Shown piece after piece: positions 17,042 to 25,488 of a stretch of 64,000 nucleotides of DNA. Each line of letters opens with the position of its first letter. Position 1 is the first letter of the stretch. Source of the stretch: Paenibacillus tuaregi (GTDB taxonomy: Bacteria > Bacillota > Bacilli > Paenibacillales > Paenibacillaceae); NCBI RefSeq assembly GCF_900086655.1, contig NZ_LT575476.1:3920543-3984542 (forward strand). Direction: 5' to 3'. The notes below the pieces were generated by a model that saw nothing but the letters and a program-made list of their open reading frames with translations, did not search any database and had not been told where the DNA came from. The position numbers and the translations under genes are program-made.

Positions 17042-17722
17042 ATGTATTTTGACGGTATGTATATACTTATAATTATTGCTTTTATTTTCTCTTTGTGGGC
17101 TCAATTCAGAGTCTCGGGCACCTTTAAGAAATGGTCGGACGTGCCAAATCTCCGTGGAATGACCGGACAGGAAGCCGCCAGACACATGCTGGATTCCAAC
17201 GGACTTTACGATGTTCCCGTGGAACCGGTCAGAGGTTCGCTCACAGACCATTACGACCCGATTGCTCGTGTTGTAAGGTTGTCTGAGCCTGTATATTATG
17301 AGAGATCCATTTCTGCTGTATCGGTTGCCTGCCACGAAGTAGGCCACGCTATCCAGCACAAGGTTCACTACCCAATGCTTGTTCTTCGTCACAAAATGTT
17401 CCCTGTGGTTAATTTTGCATCCGGGTTTGCTCCGATCCTGCTGCTTGCCGGTCTGATCTTCGGATTCATGAACTTGGTTGGGCTAGGAATTATATTCTTC
17501 TCGGCAGCTGTAGCTTTCCAGCTCGTCACCCTTCCAGTGGAATTCAATGCGAGCAACCGGGCCCGCGAAATTATGGTCTCTGAGGGTTACATTACAAATG
17601 AAGAAGAGCGCGGCGTAGCCAAGGTGCTTAACGCAGCCGCATTGACTTACGTGGCTGCCGCTCTCATCGCCTTGCTGGAGTTGATCCGCTATATCATGAT
17701 TTTCGCTAGCAACCGCGACTAA
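17042..17722 (+). CDS. YugP-family membrane zinc metallopeptidase
   Basis: This is a 226-residue integral membrane protein of the YugP/zinc-dependent neutral peptidase family. One helix at about 5-22 precedes a soluble part with the zinc motif HEVGHA (H98, E99, H102), then two to three helices (about 115-165 and 195-220). A glutamate in PVEFNASNRA is a likely third zinc ligand. Natural substrates are unknown. The start follows TTGGAGGAATG, and the gene lies 24 bases after merR, implying co-transcription. Confidence 0.88.
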   Translation: MYFDGMYILIIIAFIFSLWAQFRVSGTFKKWSDVPNLRGMTGQEAARHMLDSNGLYDVPVEPVRGSLTDHYDPIARVVRLSEPVYYERSISAVSVACHEVGHAIQHKVHYPMLVLRHKMFPVVNFASGFAPILLLAGLIFGFMNLVGLGIIFFSAAVAFQLVTLPVEFNASNRAREIMVSEGYITNEEERGVAKVLNAAALTYVAAALIALLELIRYIMIFASNRD

Positions 17723-17737
17723 CCAGCATCTTTAATT

Positions 17738-17770
17738 CAGGGACCGTCCCATAAGACGGTCCCTGCTTTT
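17738..17770 (+). terminator. Intrinsic terminator after the YugP gene
   Basis: CAGGGACCGTC (17738-17748) and GACGGTCCCTG (17755-17765) form a perfect 11-bp stem with a 6-base loop, followed by CTTTTG. Confidence 0.88.
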
Positions 17771-17815
17771 GTTTAAGAGTTCTATTTGTGTTCAAAAGTC
17801 TCCAAGAACGAACAA
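17738..17815 (+). repeat. Dispersed intergenic repeat family 1, copy 2 (diverged)
   Basis: After the hairpin the sequence runs TTTTGTTTAAGAGTTC, TTTGTGTTCAAAAGTCTCC, AAGAAC, the same order as the copies at 262-435 and 28152-28270. Only about 60 bases are recognisable. Confidence 0.55.
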
Positions 17816-17830
17816 ATCAAAACAAAAGAA

Positions 17831-17870
17831 GCCGTCCTCTCTGCAGTAAAATTACTCGCTTGGGGACGGC
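17831..17870. terminator. Terminator of the LysR gene
   Basis: GCCGTCC (17831-17837) pairs with GGACGGC (17864-17870). On the minus strand TTCTTTTG follows; on the plus strand CTCTTTTATT. The loop is long at 26 bases. Confidence 0.55.
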
Positions 17871-17888
17871 CTCTTTTATTGTTGCGCG

Positions 17889-18794
17889 CTATTGCTTATA
17901 TTTAGATGCAGTCTCGAAGTATTCCAGCAGGAACCGCCGGAACGACTGAGCTACAAGCGGCAGCTTATCATCAGAACGGTGGATCAGCCCTATGGTTCTG
18001 GTTACTTTTGGCACCGCAATTCGCACTTTGGCAGGCTGGAGCAGATTGGTCTGGAACAAGGCCATTTCCGGAAGCAGGCTGACACCCATACCCGCTGCAA
18101 CTAACCCCCGTATTGTATCTGTCTCTTCACCTTCAAAAGCGATTTTTGGCGTAAACCCAGCCTCAAGACAGGCCTGCCACACAATTGGCCGCAGGGAATA
18201 CCCTTTGCTGAACAGGATGAACTTATCATCCTTAAGCTGACTCAGATGAATGCTCTCCTCATGGGCCAAGGGATGATTCTGCGGCAGGATAGCCACCAGC
18301 TCTTCCGTAAGCACCAAATTCCCTTGCACTTGATCGTGGCTCTCCGGGAACGGAGAAATAAAAGCCAGATCAACTTCGGCCATAGTCACGTCCTGGATCA
18401 ATGACGGGAACATGCCCTGCTTGAACCTGAATTTCACGTTAGGGTACAGCTTGCGGAAATCCGCCACAATGCTTGGGATCAGATGAATGCCAAGACTATG
18501 TGGAAATCCAAGCCGGATCTCCCCCTGCTCCGGATCGAGAAATTCATGAACCTCTTTTACCGCGAGCTCCAAATCCTTAAGAATTGTCTCCACCCGCCCG
18601 CAAAACAATTGCCCCACTGCCGTCAGGTGAACATTCCTGCCTTTCTGGATAAACAAATCAACACCCAGCTCTTGTTCAAGCTGATGAATCTGTCTGCTCA
18701 CCGCAGACTGGGCCACATGCAGTTCTTCCGCCGCCTTTGTCACGTGCTCCTTCTGGGCCACCTTTACAAAGTAAAGCAGTTGTCTTAACTCCAC
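17889..18794 (-). CDS. LysR-family regulator, GltC-like
   Basis: A 301-residue LysR protein begins MELRQLLYFVKVAQKEHVTK with a helix-turn-helix AAEELHVAQSAVSRQIHQLE, and continues with an effector domain that includes GEIRLGFPHSLGIHLIPSIV and LVAAGMGVSLLPE. Residue for residue this is close to Bacillus subtilis GltC (which begins MELRQLRYFMEVAEREHV and has GLVSAGMGVTLLPE), the 2-oxoglutarate/glutamate-responsive activator of glutamate synthase. No gltAB is adjacent, so orthology is not proven. The start is GTG 18794 behind AGAGGTTAAGGAA. Together with the GlnR-controlled amt operon it places a second nitrogen-type regulator nearby. Confidence 0.85.
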   Translation of the reverse strand: MELRQLLYFVKVAQKEHVTKAAEELHVAQSAVSRQIHQLEQELGVDLFIQKGRNVHLTAVGQLFCGRVETILKDLELAVKEVHEFLDPEQGEIRLGFPHSLGIHLIPSIVADFRKLYPNVKFRFKQGMFPSLIQDVTMAEVDLAFISPFPESHDQVQGNLVLTEELVAILPQNHPLAHEESIHLSQLKDDKFILFSKGYSLRPIVWQACLEAGFTPKIAFEGEETDTIRGLVAAGMGVSLLPEMALFQTNLLQPAKVRIAVPKVTRTIGLIHRSDDKLPLVAQSFRRFLLEYFETASKYKQ

Positions 18795-18902
18795 TTCCTT
18801 AACCTCTCCATTCTGCTTCCAACGCGTTCCACTATAGTGCCGCTTTTAATATTCCAATCCTTAATAATTTCAGACTAACTTTACCATGTCCTACTCTATC
18901 CT

Positions 18903-19502
18903 TCAACGCCGATTTGTCACACGGATCAGCAGGCCGTAAATAAAGAACCCGGTCACGAGCCCGCTAAGATGAGCCATCCAGTTGATATTATCAACCATAA
19001 ACGAGAAAATCACCCCGATGGCTAGGATGACATAGATCATTTTGCGTGAAGCTTCATCCATCAGACGGCGCTGAAGCACAGCCACGTATAGAAACGCCCC
19101 ATATATCCCGTATATCGCGCCAGATGCCCCAACCGTCATGGTGAGTTCCATCTGGTAGTTATAATAAGCAATGCTCAGCATATTCGCCAACAGGCCGCTT
19201 CCCAGATACAGCACCACGTATCTCCACGACCCCAGCAGTCTCTCCATGGGAGGCGCAAAGACCAGAAGCGCGAAGCTGTTGAACAGCAGGTGGTCAAAGC
19301 CGTCGTGCAGGAAGATCGAGCTTATGTATCTCCACTTCTCCTCATCATATGGCGGATAGTTGGTAAGCGCACCAAGCGAGATTAAGTCATTCCCGTTCAG
19401 TAGGAGAAGGATGAAGAGGATTACATTAATTAATAGAATCAAGGAAGTTACCGGATAATACCGCAAGTAGTTCTTCCAATTCTCATAACGGATGAAAATC
19501 AT
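18903..19502 (-). CDS. Rhomboid intramembrane serine protease
   Basis: This 199-residue membrane protease has six predicted helices and no extra domains. The nucleophile is S127 in TVGASGAIYG and the base is H178 in WMAHLSG; the conserved DHLLFNSFALLVFAPPMER stretch of helix 2 and its loop is present. Rhomboids cut membrane proteins within the bilayer; the substrate is unknown. The start follows GGGGAGTAATC. Compared with the longer YqgP-type rhomboid it lacks the N-terminal globular and TPR parts. Confidence 0.92.
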   Translation of the reverse strand: MIFIRYENWKNYLRYYPVTSLILLINVILFILLLLNGNDLISLGALTNYPPYDEEKWRYISSIFLHDGFDHLLFNSFALLVFAPPMERLLGSWRYVVLYLGSGLLANMLSIAYYNYQMELTMTVGASGAIYGIYGAFLYVAVLQRRLMDEASRKMIYVILAIGVIFSFMVDNINWMAHLSGLVTGFFIYGLLIRVTNRR

Positions 19503-19537
19503 GATTACTCCCCTTTACCGATTTTGGATCTTTAGGA

Positions 19538-19568
19538 TTGGACAAGCGCTTTTTAAAAAGATTATAAT
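19538..19568 (+). promoter_or_regulatory. Predicted tpx promoter
   Basis: TTGGACA (19538-19544) and TATAAT (19563-19568) are separated by 18-19 bases, 40 bases upstream of the tpx start. Confidence 0.6.
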
Positions 19569-19608
19569 GTATTCTGGTATGTAAAACCATTTTAAGGAGG
19601 AGATTCAT

Positions 19609-20124
19609 TTGGCACAAGAACGTCAAACAGCCACATTCAAAGGCAATCCAATCACTTTGGTAGGTCCTGAACTAAAGGTTGGAGACACAGCTCCAGACTT
19701 TACTTTGAACAAGAACCTGCTCGAAACCGCAACTCTGCAGGATTATGCCGGCAAGATCAAATTGATCAGCGTAGTCCCTTCACTGGATACAGGCGTATGC
19801 GACGCTCAGACCCGCCGCTTCAACCAAGAAGCTGACGGACTGGGAGACAAAGTCGTCATTCTCACCGTAAGTGCGGATCTCCCATTTGCCCAAGCTCGCT
19901 GGTGCGGTGCTGCCGGAATCGACCGTGTAATTACTTTGTCCGACTATAAGAACAACTCTTTCGGCGAAGCTTACGGCGTGTTGATCAAGGAATTTGCCAT
20001 TGATTTCCGTGCGATCTTCGTAGTGGATGCAGATAACAAAATCCGTTATGTCGAGTATCTCAACGAGATGACCGAGCATCCGGATTATGACAAAGCCATT
20101 GCGGCTGTTAAAGAACTCATCTAA
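19609..20124 (+). CDS. tpx: Thiol peroxidase (atypical 2-Cys peroxiredoxin)
   Basis: Tpx reduces hydrogen and organic peroxides with electrons from thioredoxin. The peroxidatic cysteine is C64 in [19 protein letters not shown] and the resolving cysteine is C99 in ARWCGA, both in the usual Tpx positions; length 171 is slightly above E. coli Tpx. The start is TTG 19609, with AAGGAGGAG correctly spaced; no ATG fits. The gene has its own promoter and a strong terminator. Confidence 0.96.
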   Translation: MAQERQTATFKGNPITLVGPELKVGDTAPDFTLNKNLLETATLQDYAGKIKLISVVPSLDTGVCDAQTRRFNQEADGLGDKVVILTVSADLPFAQARWCGAAGIDRVITLSDYKNNSFGEAYGVLIKEFAIDFRAIFVVDADNKIRYVEYLNEMTEHPDYDKAIAAVKELI

Positions 20125-20126
20125 GC

Positions 20127-20167
20127 AAAACGGGCACAAGGAAAAAGTTCCTTGGCCCGTTTTTTTA
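20127..20167 (+). terminator. Intrinsic terminator of tpx
   Basis: AAACGGGC-A-CAAGGAA pairs with TTCCTTG-GCCCGTTT around an AAAG loop and is followed by a run of seven T residues. Confidence 0.92.
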
Positions 20168-20177
20168 TGCCGTACCC

Positions 20178-20573
20178 CTAACCGCTGGTAGTCTTATATT
20201 GACTCAGCTTTTTGTCAAGGACGCCAAACAGCTGAATAATATTCCGGTAGTTGGAGCCGAGATCACCCATGGAACCACGCGAAGCAGAGTAGATATCTAC
20301 CGCGGAACGGGTAGGTCCCGTCTGTATAATGGACACCGTAATGTCCATCATGCGCCCGAACGTGCTTCTTTTCTCAAGCAGGATTTCACCTACCGTAGGA
20401 ACCTCATGCAGCACCTTATACCCCGGGATTTTCTTAAGTGTGGAGGATACTTCCTCCCAAGCTCTTTCTTTGGATAATTGATAATAACGTGTTTTAAGTT
20501 CTGGCAGCTTCGCCCGGTCGCTGGTCCCTTCATAACTTCGCAGCAGCCCGGTAAGCGTTCTCTTGAGTGACAA
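20178..20573 (-). CDS. DUF1499-like small protein
   Basis: A 131-residue soluble protein of unknown function. The C-terminal half carries SAVDIYSASRGSMGDLGSNYRNI, which resembles the VDvRSaSRvGksDlGaNrrRI signature of DUF1499 proteins. The first 60 residues are basic and helical and lack the membrane anchor or signal peptide common in that family. The start follows AAGGAGGTAAA. A possible own promoter with TACACT lies at about 20630. The ncRNA upstream ends at a strong terminator about 115 bases before this gene. Confidence 0.65.
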   Translation of the reverse strand: MSLKRTLTGLLRSYEGTSDRAKLPELKTRYYQLSKERAWEEVSSTLKKIPGYKVLHEVPTVGEILLEKRSTFGRMMDITVSIIQTGPTRSAVDIYSASRGSMGDLGSNYRNIIQLFGVLDKKLSQYKTTSG

Positions 20574-20689
20574 AATTTTACCTCCTTCAGTCCGTACGGA
20601 TCAAAACTGAGATTTGTATACGCTATCTCTAGTGTAACATTGTTAGGAAGCAAACAAAAGTCAATTGATCACAAGATCCCCGCCAAACA

Positions 20690-20936
20690 AAAAAGCACCC
20701 CTGCTTTCCATAAAATGAAAGCCTGAGTGCCTGATTCATATCATTAGGAATCCCGCTTATGCCGTCCGATCACATTGTCTTAGAACCTGCATTGGCAGGT
20801 GGGTGACCTCAGCACCGTTTTTGAAGTCCCCTAATCATATAGATAGGGCTTATCAGCCGCGCTGCAATGTTGATCTCCCAAGACATCTTCATTGGTTCAA
20901 AACAAAGTATAACCGAAACGCACATCGCAGGATGTA
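20690..20936 (-). ncRNA. Unassigned structured RNA of about 245 nt
   Basis: The 466-base gap between the DUF1499 and DUF624 genes contains a complete transcription unit on the minus strand: a promoter at 20943-20971 and a terminator hairpin (GCAC 20727-20730/20695-20698 with GAAAGC/GCTTTC inside) ending in six T residues at 20694-20689. Between them there is no credible open frame but several helices: 20865-20875 with 20768-20777 (long-range, one bulge), 20842-20851 with 20824-20836, and a perfect ACCTGC/GCAGGT hairpin at 20785-20800. The extreme 5' CATCCTGC can also pair with GCAGGGGTG at the 3' end. Size, own promoter and end pairing would suit 6S RNA, but I cannot match its sequence with confidence. 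It does not fit tmRNA, SRP RNA, RNase P or common riboswitches. Confidence 0.65.
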
Positions 20937-20942
20937 TTGATA

Positions 20943-20971
20943 ATTATAGACGCTTACATCGGAAAAGTAAA
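20943..20971 (-). promoter_or_regulatory. Promoter of the structured RNA
   Basis: On the minus strand TTTACT (20966-20971), a 17-base spacer and TATAAT (20943-20948). Confidence 0.75.
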
Positions 20972-21040
20972 CTAAGCCAGCAGGGAAAATTTATGGTAAA
21001 ATTTCCTAATCCTCAGTCCTGCTTAGATTTGGTTACCTAG

Positions 21041-21814
21041 TTAATCTTTCTTGGATTCCTCATTAATCATGTTATCCAAGTCCCCGGCAGCCTTGGCCTC
21101 ATCAGCCAAGCGCTGCTTCTCGGCCATCTGCTGCATCTTCGTAAAAGTCGCATAGAAGTTGAAGAACGCGATATATGCGCTAAGACTTCCCAAGCCAAAC
21201 AGAATCAGGAACGGGAACTTAGCAGTGGCTGCAATGAGCGCCCCTACACAAATCACCGTGGAAAGAATCCGCAGTGGACGTACAAGCGTTAAGAGCATTG
21301 AATTCTTGAGAATTTGTATGACTCCCATATGATAGTGAGTAACCATGGAAAAGAAATTGAACATCGAAATAATAAGTATCAGCAGGAAGACCAGCATGAC
21401 CATGCCAATCAACTGGGCGCCGAGCTGATTCATGTACACCTTATAATCCACAACAACAATGACGAACAACAGCGTATAAAAAATGCCGCCAACAAGGCTC
21501 TGCTTATAGTTCTCTTTGTAGCCTTTGAAGAAAGTGCGGAATACCGACACATCCGCCTCCCCCATCACCCATTTGCGGGTTACCGCGAACAAGGCCGAGG
21601 TGGCCGGGAACAATGTAACCGGTGCCAAAATAATCATAAGATAAATCGTCAGCGTCTCGGGCTGATTCGGCATATTAACCCAAAGCAGATATTTAGTAAG
21701 CAGTACAAAAAAGAACGGGATCGAGCACATCAGCCACAATAGATTGCTAACCGCGATTCTTGTAATCCATTCTGTAACTTTATACAGCCCGCCCATTATT
21801 CCTCTTGTTTCCAA
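21041..21814 (-). CDS. DUF624 (YesL-type) membrane protein
   Basis: A 257-residue membrane protein of the DUF624 family, known in Bacillus as YesL and often found with carbohydrate ABC transporters and two-component systems. It begins with MGGLYKVTEWITRIAVSNLLWLMCSIPFF, typical for the family, and has five or six hydrophobic helices (about 20-45, 57-80, 107-127, 135-160, 175-210). The C-terminal 40 residues are charged (KMQQMAEKQRLADEAKAAG). Here it stands alone with no sugar transporter. The start is TTG 21814 because GAGGGGGAG lies 6 bases upstream; an internal ATG at 21796 is less well placed. Confidence 0.85.
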   Translation of the reverse strand: METRGIMGGLYKVTEWITRIAVSNLLWLMCSIPFFFVLLTKYLLWVNMPNQPETLTIYLMIILAPVTLFPATSALFAVTRKWVMGEADVSVFRTFFKGYKENYKQSLVGGIFYTLLFVIVVVDYKVYMNQLGAQLIGMVMLVFLLILIISMFNFFSMVTHYHMGVIQILKNSMLLTLVRPLRILSTVICVGALIAATAKFPFLILFGLGSLSAYIAFFNFYATFTKMQQMAEKQRLADEAKAAGDLDNMINEESKKD

Positions 21815-21988
21815 CTGTTTCTCCCCCTCTGATTGCGTGTCTGTCTAATATTACTATACCCCATTGGGAACCTGCATTCCAGCGCCTATTTTGACCGCTA
21901 TGGGTAGTCGTCTAATCACGAGTATCCTTTATACCATATGATACTTTGTAAACATCAACATTTACACATTAAAGGAGGGTACCCGACC

Positions 21989-22087
21989 ATGTCTAATGTA
22001 GGTGGATACGGCAACATGTTTACTTCTACTGGCACAATTCTGGTTCTGTTTATTCTGCTCGTCATCGTTAGCCGCACATTTATCTAA
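21989..22087 (+). CDS. YjcZ-type small sporulation/membrane protein (32 aa)
   Basis: A very short frame starts at ATG 21989, 7 bases after AAAGGAGGGT, and ends TAA at 22085-22087. The glycine-rich start (MSNVGGYGNMF) followed by a single hydrophobic helix (about 16-28, TILVLFILLVIVSRTFI) is the plan of YjcZ-family sporulation proteins, which are coat- or membrane-associated and of unsettled role. It usually ends shortly after the helix, as here. It is followed directly by a strong terminator. Confidence 0.8.
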   Translation: MSNVGGYGNMFTSTGTILVLFILLVIVSRTFI

Positions 22088-22097
22088 TGTAAAAAAG

Positions 22098-22128
22098 AGA
22101 GGACGAAGCGCCTGCCGCTTCGTCCTCT
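22098..22128. terminator. Bidirectional terminator
   Basis: AGAGGACGAAGCG (22098-22110) and CGCTTCGTCCTCT (22116-22128) form a perfect 13-bp stem. On the minus strand six T residues follow, serving cshA; on the plus strand TCGTTT follows, serving the YjcZ-type gene. Confidence 0.9.
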
Positions 22129-22147
22129 TCGTTTGCATGGCTATGCC

Positions 22148-23749
22148 TTATTCGTTGTCGCTGCGGGTGGATGGACGACGCTCGCCGCCGCTTGTGCGCG
22201 GTTTGCGGTCATAAGAGGAACGGGAAGATCCGTCACGTCCGCCTTCTCTGCTGCCGCTGTTATATCCGCCCTTGCCGCTTCCGTAGCTGCTTCCATAGCT
22301 CCGGCCGCCGCCTTCACGGTTATCCCGGCGGTAGGAGCCGCCTTCTCTGCCACCACGGTTGCCATATCCGCCGGACGGCTTGCGTCCGTTGGAGCGGATA
22401 TCCGGCTTCCGCCGTTTCACGCGGATTGGCTCTTCCGGTGTCAGCTCGATGTTGCCGGTCTCCTTCTTGTCGCCAGTAACCAGCTTGATCGCCGCAGAAA
22501 GCAGATTCACAGAATCATACTGTTCCAACAGCTGAATAGCAATGCCTTTGTACTCGTTCAATTCGCCGTTCTCCACAAGCTCAATCAAACGCTCAGCTGT
22601 GATGCGCTGTTTGCCTTCAATTGCTTCTGCAATACTTGGAAGTGGCTTTTTGGTAATGCGATGGCGAGTTACACGCTCAATAAAATGCAGATGATCGAGC
22701 TCACGCGGCGTTACGAAGGAATAAGCTGCACCTTCTTTACCCGCACGTCCAGTACGGCCAATCCGGTGAACATAACTTTCCGGATCCTGCGGAAGGTCAA
22801 AGTTCACCACATGGGTTACCCCGGACACATCGAGGCCGCGTGCGGCCACGTCGGTAGCAACCAGAACATCAATGCTGCCGTCACGGAACTTACGCATAAC
22901 CGTGTCGCGCTGGTTCTGAGACAGGTCCCCGTGCAATCCGTCTGCAGAATATCCGCGCTTGGACAGCGCTTCAGCAAGCTCGTCAACCCGGCGCTTCGTA
23001 CGTCCGAATACGATGGCAAGCTCTGGAGACTCCATATCAAGCAAACGGGTCAAGGCATCGAACTTCTGACGTTCGTGCACTTCGATGTAAGCCTGATCGA
23101 TCAGCGGAGCGCTGACTTGCTTAGGGATAACAGATACATGCTCAGGATTCTTCAGGAATTGTTGGGCCAGCTTTTGGATATTCGCAGGCATTGTTGCAGA
23201 GAATAGCAATGTTTGGCGCTGTTCGGGGACAAGCTTCAGGATAGATTGGATATCCTCCATGAAGCCCATATCAAGCATTTCATCAGCTTCATCAAGAATG
23301 ACGGTTTGTACGTCGTCAAGCTTAATTGTTTTGCGGTTGATGTGGTCAAGGAGACGACCAGGGGTTCCGATAATAATTTGCGGTTTCTTCTTCAAAGCGC
23401 GGATCTGACGAACGATATCCTGACCACCGTAAATCGGCAGGGAACGGATACCCTTAAAGCGGGACAGCTTGCTGATCTCTTCAGCAACCTGGATCGCAAG
23501 TTCGCGGGTCGGCGCCATAATTAGTGCCACAATCCGGTCTTCTTCTCTGGAGATCTTGTTGATCAGCGGAAGACCGAAAGCTGCGGTCTTACCTGTACCA
23601 GTCTGTGCCTGTCCGATCAAGTCTCTTCCTTCCATAGCGAACGGAATCGATTTAGCCTGAATTGGGGTAGCTTCCTCGAAACCAAGCTCTGTAATGGCTT
23701 GTAAAACCTTAGGCTCTAGGCCAAATTCTGCAAATGTACTCAAATTCAT
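22148..23749 (-). CDS. cshA: DEAD-box RNA helicase, CshA-like
   Basis: This ATP-dependent RNA helicase should act in mRNA turnover, ribosome assembly and cold adaptation. The Q motif (FEEATPIQ), Walker A AQTGTGKT (48-55), PTRELA, DEAD at 153-156, SAT, and the second-domain motifs ARGLDV and [10 protein letters not shown] are all intact. From about residue 425 the tail is RGG-like and rich in Gly, Arg, Ser and Tyr ([19 protein letters not shown]), as in CshA, where it binds RNA and degradosome partners. Length is 533. ATG 23749 follows AGAAGGAGC. The predicted promoter is more than 220 bases upstream. Confidence 0.92.
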   Translation of the reverse strand: MNLSTFAEFGLEPKVLQAITELGFEEATPIQAKSIPFAMEGRDLIGQAQTGTGKTAAFGLPLINKISREEDRIVALIMAPTRELAIQVAEEISKLSRFKGIRSLPIYGGQDIVRQIRALKKKPQIIIGTPGRLLDHINRKTIKLDDVQTVILDEADEMLDMGFMEDIQSILKLVPEQRQTLLFSATMPANIQKLAQQFLKNPEHVSVIPKQVSAPLIDQAYIEVHERQKFDALTRLLDMESPELAIVFGRTKRRVDELAEALSKRGYSADGLHGDLSQNQRDTVMRKFRDGSIDVLVATDVAARGLDVSGVTHVVNFDLPQDPESYVHRIGRTGRAGKEGAAYSFVTPRELDHLHFIERVTRHRITKKPLPSIAEAIEGKQRITAERLIELVENGELNEYKGIAIQLLEQYDSVNLLSAAIKLVTGDKKETGNIELTPEEPIRVKRRKPDIRSNGRKPSGGYGNRGGREGGSYRRDNREGGGRSYGSSYGSGKGGYNSGSREGGRDGSSRSSYDRKPRTSGGERRPSTRSDNE

Positions 23750-23987
23750 TCATGCTCCTTCTATATGGTGGACAAATCCACAATCTTGACGTTATTCTTA
23801 AGTAGCGGTAAACGTTTATAGGCTGTCCCATCCTGCAAAAAAATTTCATTTCAGCAGGCAGGGGAAAGCTGGAAATAAACCCTTAAATCATTTAAACTTT
23901 ACCGTTTCTTTTGAACCATGCAACCGTGACACATATATTCATTAAAATGGAAATCCATCCCTACTCAAGAATATCTCAAACATTATA
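23750..23987 (-). promoter_or_regulatory. Long 5' leader and promoter of cshA
   Basis: An extended -10 (TGC-TATAAT) lies at 23982-23987 on the minus strand. Transcription from it would give a leader of about 225 bases. The leader has an A/T-rich tract (plus strand AAAAAAATTTCATTTCAG at about 23838-23855) and no open frame I would trust. Long leaders are usual for cold-shock helicase and csp messages; a regulatory role here is inference. The plus strand of the remaining gap holds only the YitT ribosome binding site. Confidence 0.45.
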
Positions 23988-24049
23988 GCATAAAACATTC
24001 TTGAAACACCAGTTACATACCTAGACCAATTTGTGTGAGGTGAAACCAT

Positions 24050-24877
24050 TTGTACAAATTAATCAGTCACAGCCTGGCGGTCATCTTCGGGGCCGCCCTC
24101 ATTGCCGCGGGTTTCAATCTCTTCTTGGTTCCGCACAAGCTTCTAAGCGGCGGAGTATCCGGACTAGCCATGTTGACCGGTTACTTCACCAGCTTCGACA
24201 TCGGAAACTTATATCTCATCTACAACATCCCGCTGCTCCTGGCCGGCTTGTTCGTCCTCGGCAGAAAATATATCGGACTGAGCATACTATCCGTCGTCGC
24301 CACCACAGCGTTCATTTCCATTATTCCGGTTCCGGCCAAAATGCTTGCCCAGGACGCCCTGCTTGCTTCCGTTTTCGGCGGTGTGCTCGTAGGAATTGGC
24401 GCGGGAATCTGCTTCCGGGCCGGAGGGTCATCCGGTGGCTTTGACATTCTGGCCTCCATTGTCACTAAATACCGGGACTTCCCTGTAGGAAGCGTCGTCG
24501 TTGTCTTGAATGCCCTCGTCGTTCTGGCTATGGGATATTTAAATGGTGACTGGAACCTCGCTCTTGCCTCCATGGTTTCTATTTATCTAAGCGGGAAAGT
24601 GGTTGATTACATTCATATCAGCCATGTCAAGGTGACTCTATTCATCATTACGGATCAGAAAGAAGCCTTGCTTGAGAAGCTTCTTGGCCGTCCCCGCGGG
24701 GTAACTCTTATAAAGACCCAAGGCGCATTCTCCCACAAAGAGAAAGATATGCTGATGACGGTAACAACCCGTTATGAACTCCAGGAGCTTAGGGAGATTA
24801 TCAAAGCTACCGATCCAGCCGCCTTTGTTAACATTGTAGAGACGGTTGGCGTAATGGGAGCTTTCAGGCGTAGTTAA
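24050..24877 (+). CDS. YitT-family membrane protein (DUF161 + DUF2179)
   Basis: The 275-residue protein has five or six N-terminal helices with the repeated DUF161 features (GFNLFLVPHKLLSGGVSGLAML and CFRAGGSSGGFDILA) and a soluble C-terminal DUF2179 domain from about residue 200 (KVTLFIITDQKEALLEKL... GVTLIKTQGAFSHKEKDML). Members are common in Bacillales in several copies; some are described as transport- or sporulation-related, but substrate is unknown. The start is TTG 24050 with GAGGTGA 7 bases upstream. Confidence 0.88.
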   Translation: MYKLISHSLAVIFGAALIAAGFNLFLVPHKLLSGGVSGLAMLTGYFTSFDIGNLYLIYNIPLLLAGLFVLGRKYIGLSILSVVATTAFISIIPVPAKMLAQDALLASVFGGVLVGIGAGICFRAGGSSGGFDILASIVTKYRDFPVGSVVVVLNALVVLAMGYLNGDWNLALASMVSIYLSGKVVDYIHISHVKVTLFIITDQKEALLEKLLGRPRGVTLIKTQGAFSHKEKDMLMTVTTRYELQELREIIKATDPAAFVNIVETVGVMGAFRRS

Positions 24878-25041
24878 TTGCCCCGATAGCACCTTTCTTG
24901 GTTATATGTTATGATATTGACGCACGGATCTTTGCCAGTTTCATGGATTGCGAAGTTAAGATTTACCCCCTTTATCTTCACAGGTTAACGGCTTTTCCGG
25001 TACGATGAATGATTCTGTAATGAATGATTCCGGAGGAAAGG

Positions 25042-25245
25042 ATGATTATTGTGGATATGGAAACGGTAAAACTTTCTCAGATCGTCATGAAATGGTTCCC
25101 CGACATGATGCCATTCTTCAATCCCAAGGAGTTAGATTCCAAGATTCTACTCCGTGACGGCTTCACCGTTCTGGAACCCGAGGATGCTTTAGAGATAATT
25201 CAGTACAGCATTTGTGAGCACCAAAGCACCGGGCAGCTTCATTAA
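25042..25245 (+). CDS. Conserved-looking small protein of unknown function
   Basis: A 67-residue soluble protein with no family I recognise. It reads MIIVDMETVKLSQIVMKWF, then PFFNPKELDSKILLRDGFTVLEPEDALEIIQYSICEHQ. Start 25042 follows GGAGGAAAGG; an ATG 18 bases upstream overlaps that site. The mix of hydrophobic and acidic residues suggests a small helical domain. The gene has its own strong terminator, which supports its being expressed. Confidence 0.6.
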   Translation: MIIVDMETVKLSQIVMKWFPDMMPFFNPKELDSKILLRDGFTVLEPEDALEIIQYSICEHQSTGQLH

Positions 25246-25268
25246 TTGAAAACCATCAATGCACCAAT

Positions 25269-25310
25269 AAGCCGCTTCTTATTTCTTAGAGGCGGCTTGT
25301 ACTTTTTTTC
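25269..25310 (+). terminator. Intrinsic terminator
   Basis: AAGCCGC (25269-25275) pairs with GCGGCTT (25292-25298), with TCT/AGA extending the stem, and a run of seven T residues follows at 25303-25309. Confidence 0.82.
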
Positions 25311-25488
25311 GGGGACAGTATTAAATTTTGGGATTTTCTAATTTCCGGGCGTTTAACCACATATTTTTAAGTTTAAAAGGACACATCGCTTTAATTTGAA
25401 TCTATTAAATATGGCAAACCTGATCTTTAAGGCTATGTTTCATTCAGATATAATTATCGAGAATGCTTTACAAGGGAGAGAACTGGAC

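Noticed and set aside
20778..20825. Likeness to RNase P RNA (ACGGTGCTGAG)
   Set aside because: Only this short block matches; the other conserved RNase P regions are missing and the transcript is too short.
22133..23206. Long plus-strand open frame (357 codons) antisense to the helicase
   Set aside because: It mirrors cshA codons, has no ribosome binding site and no recognisable domain.
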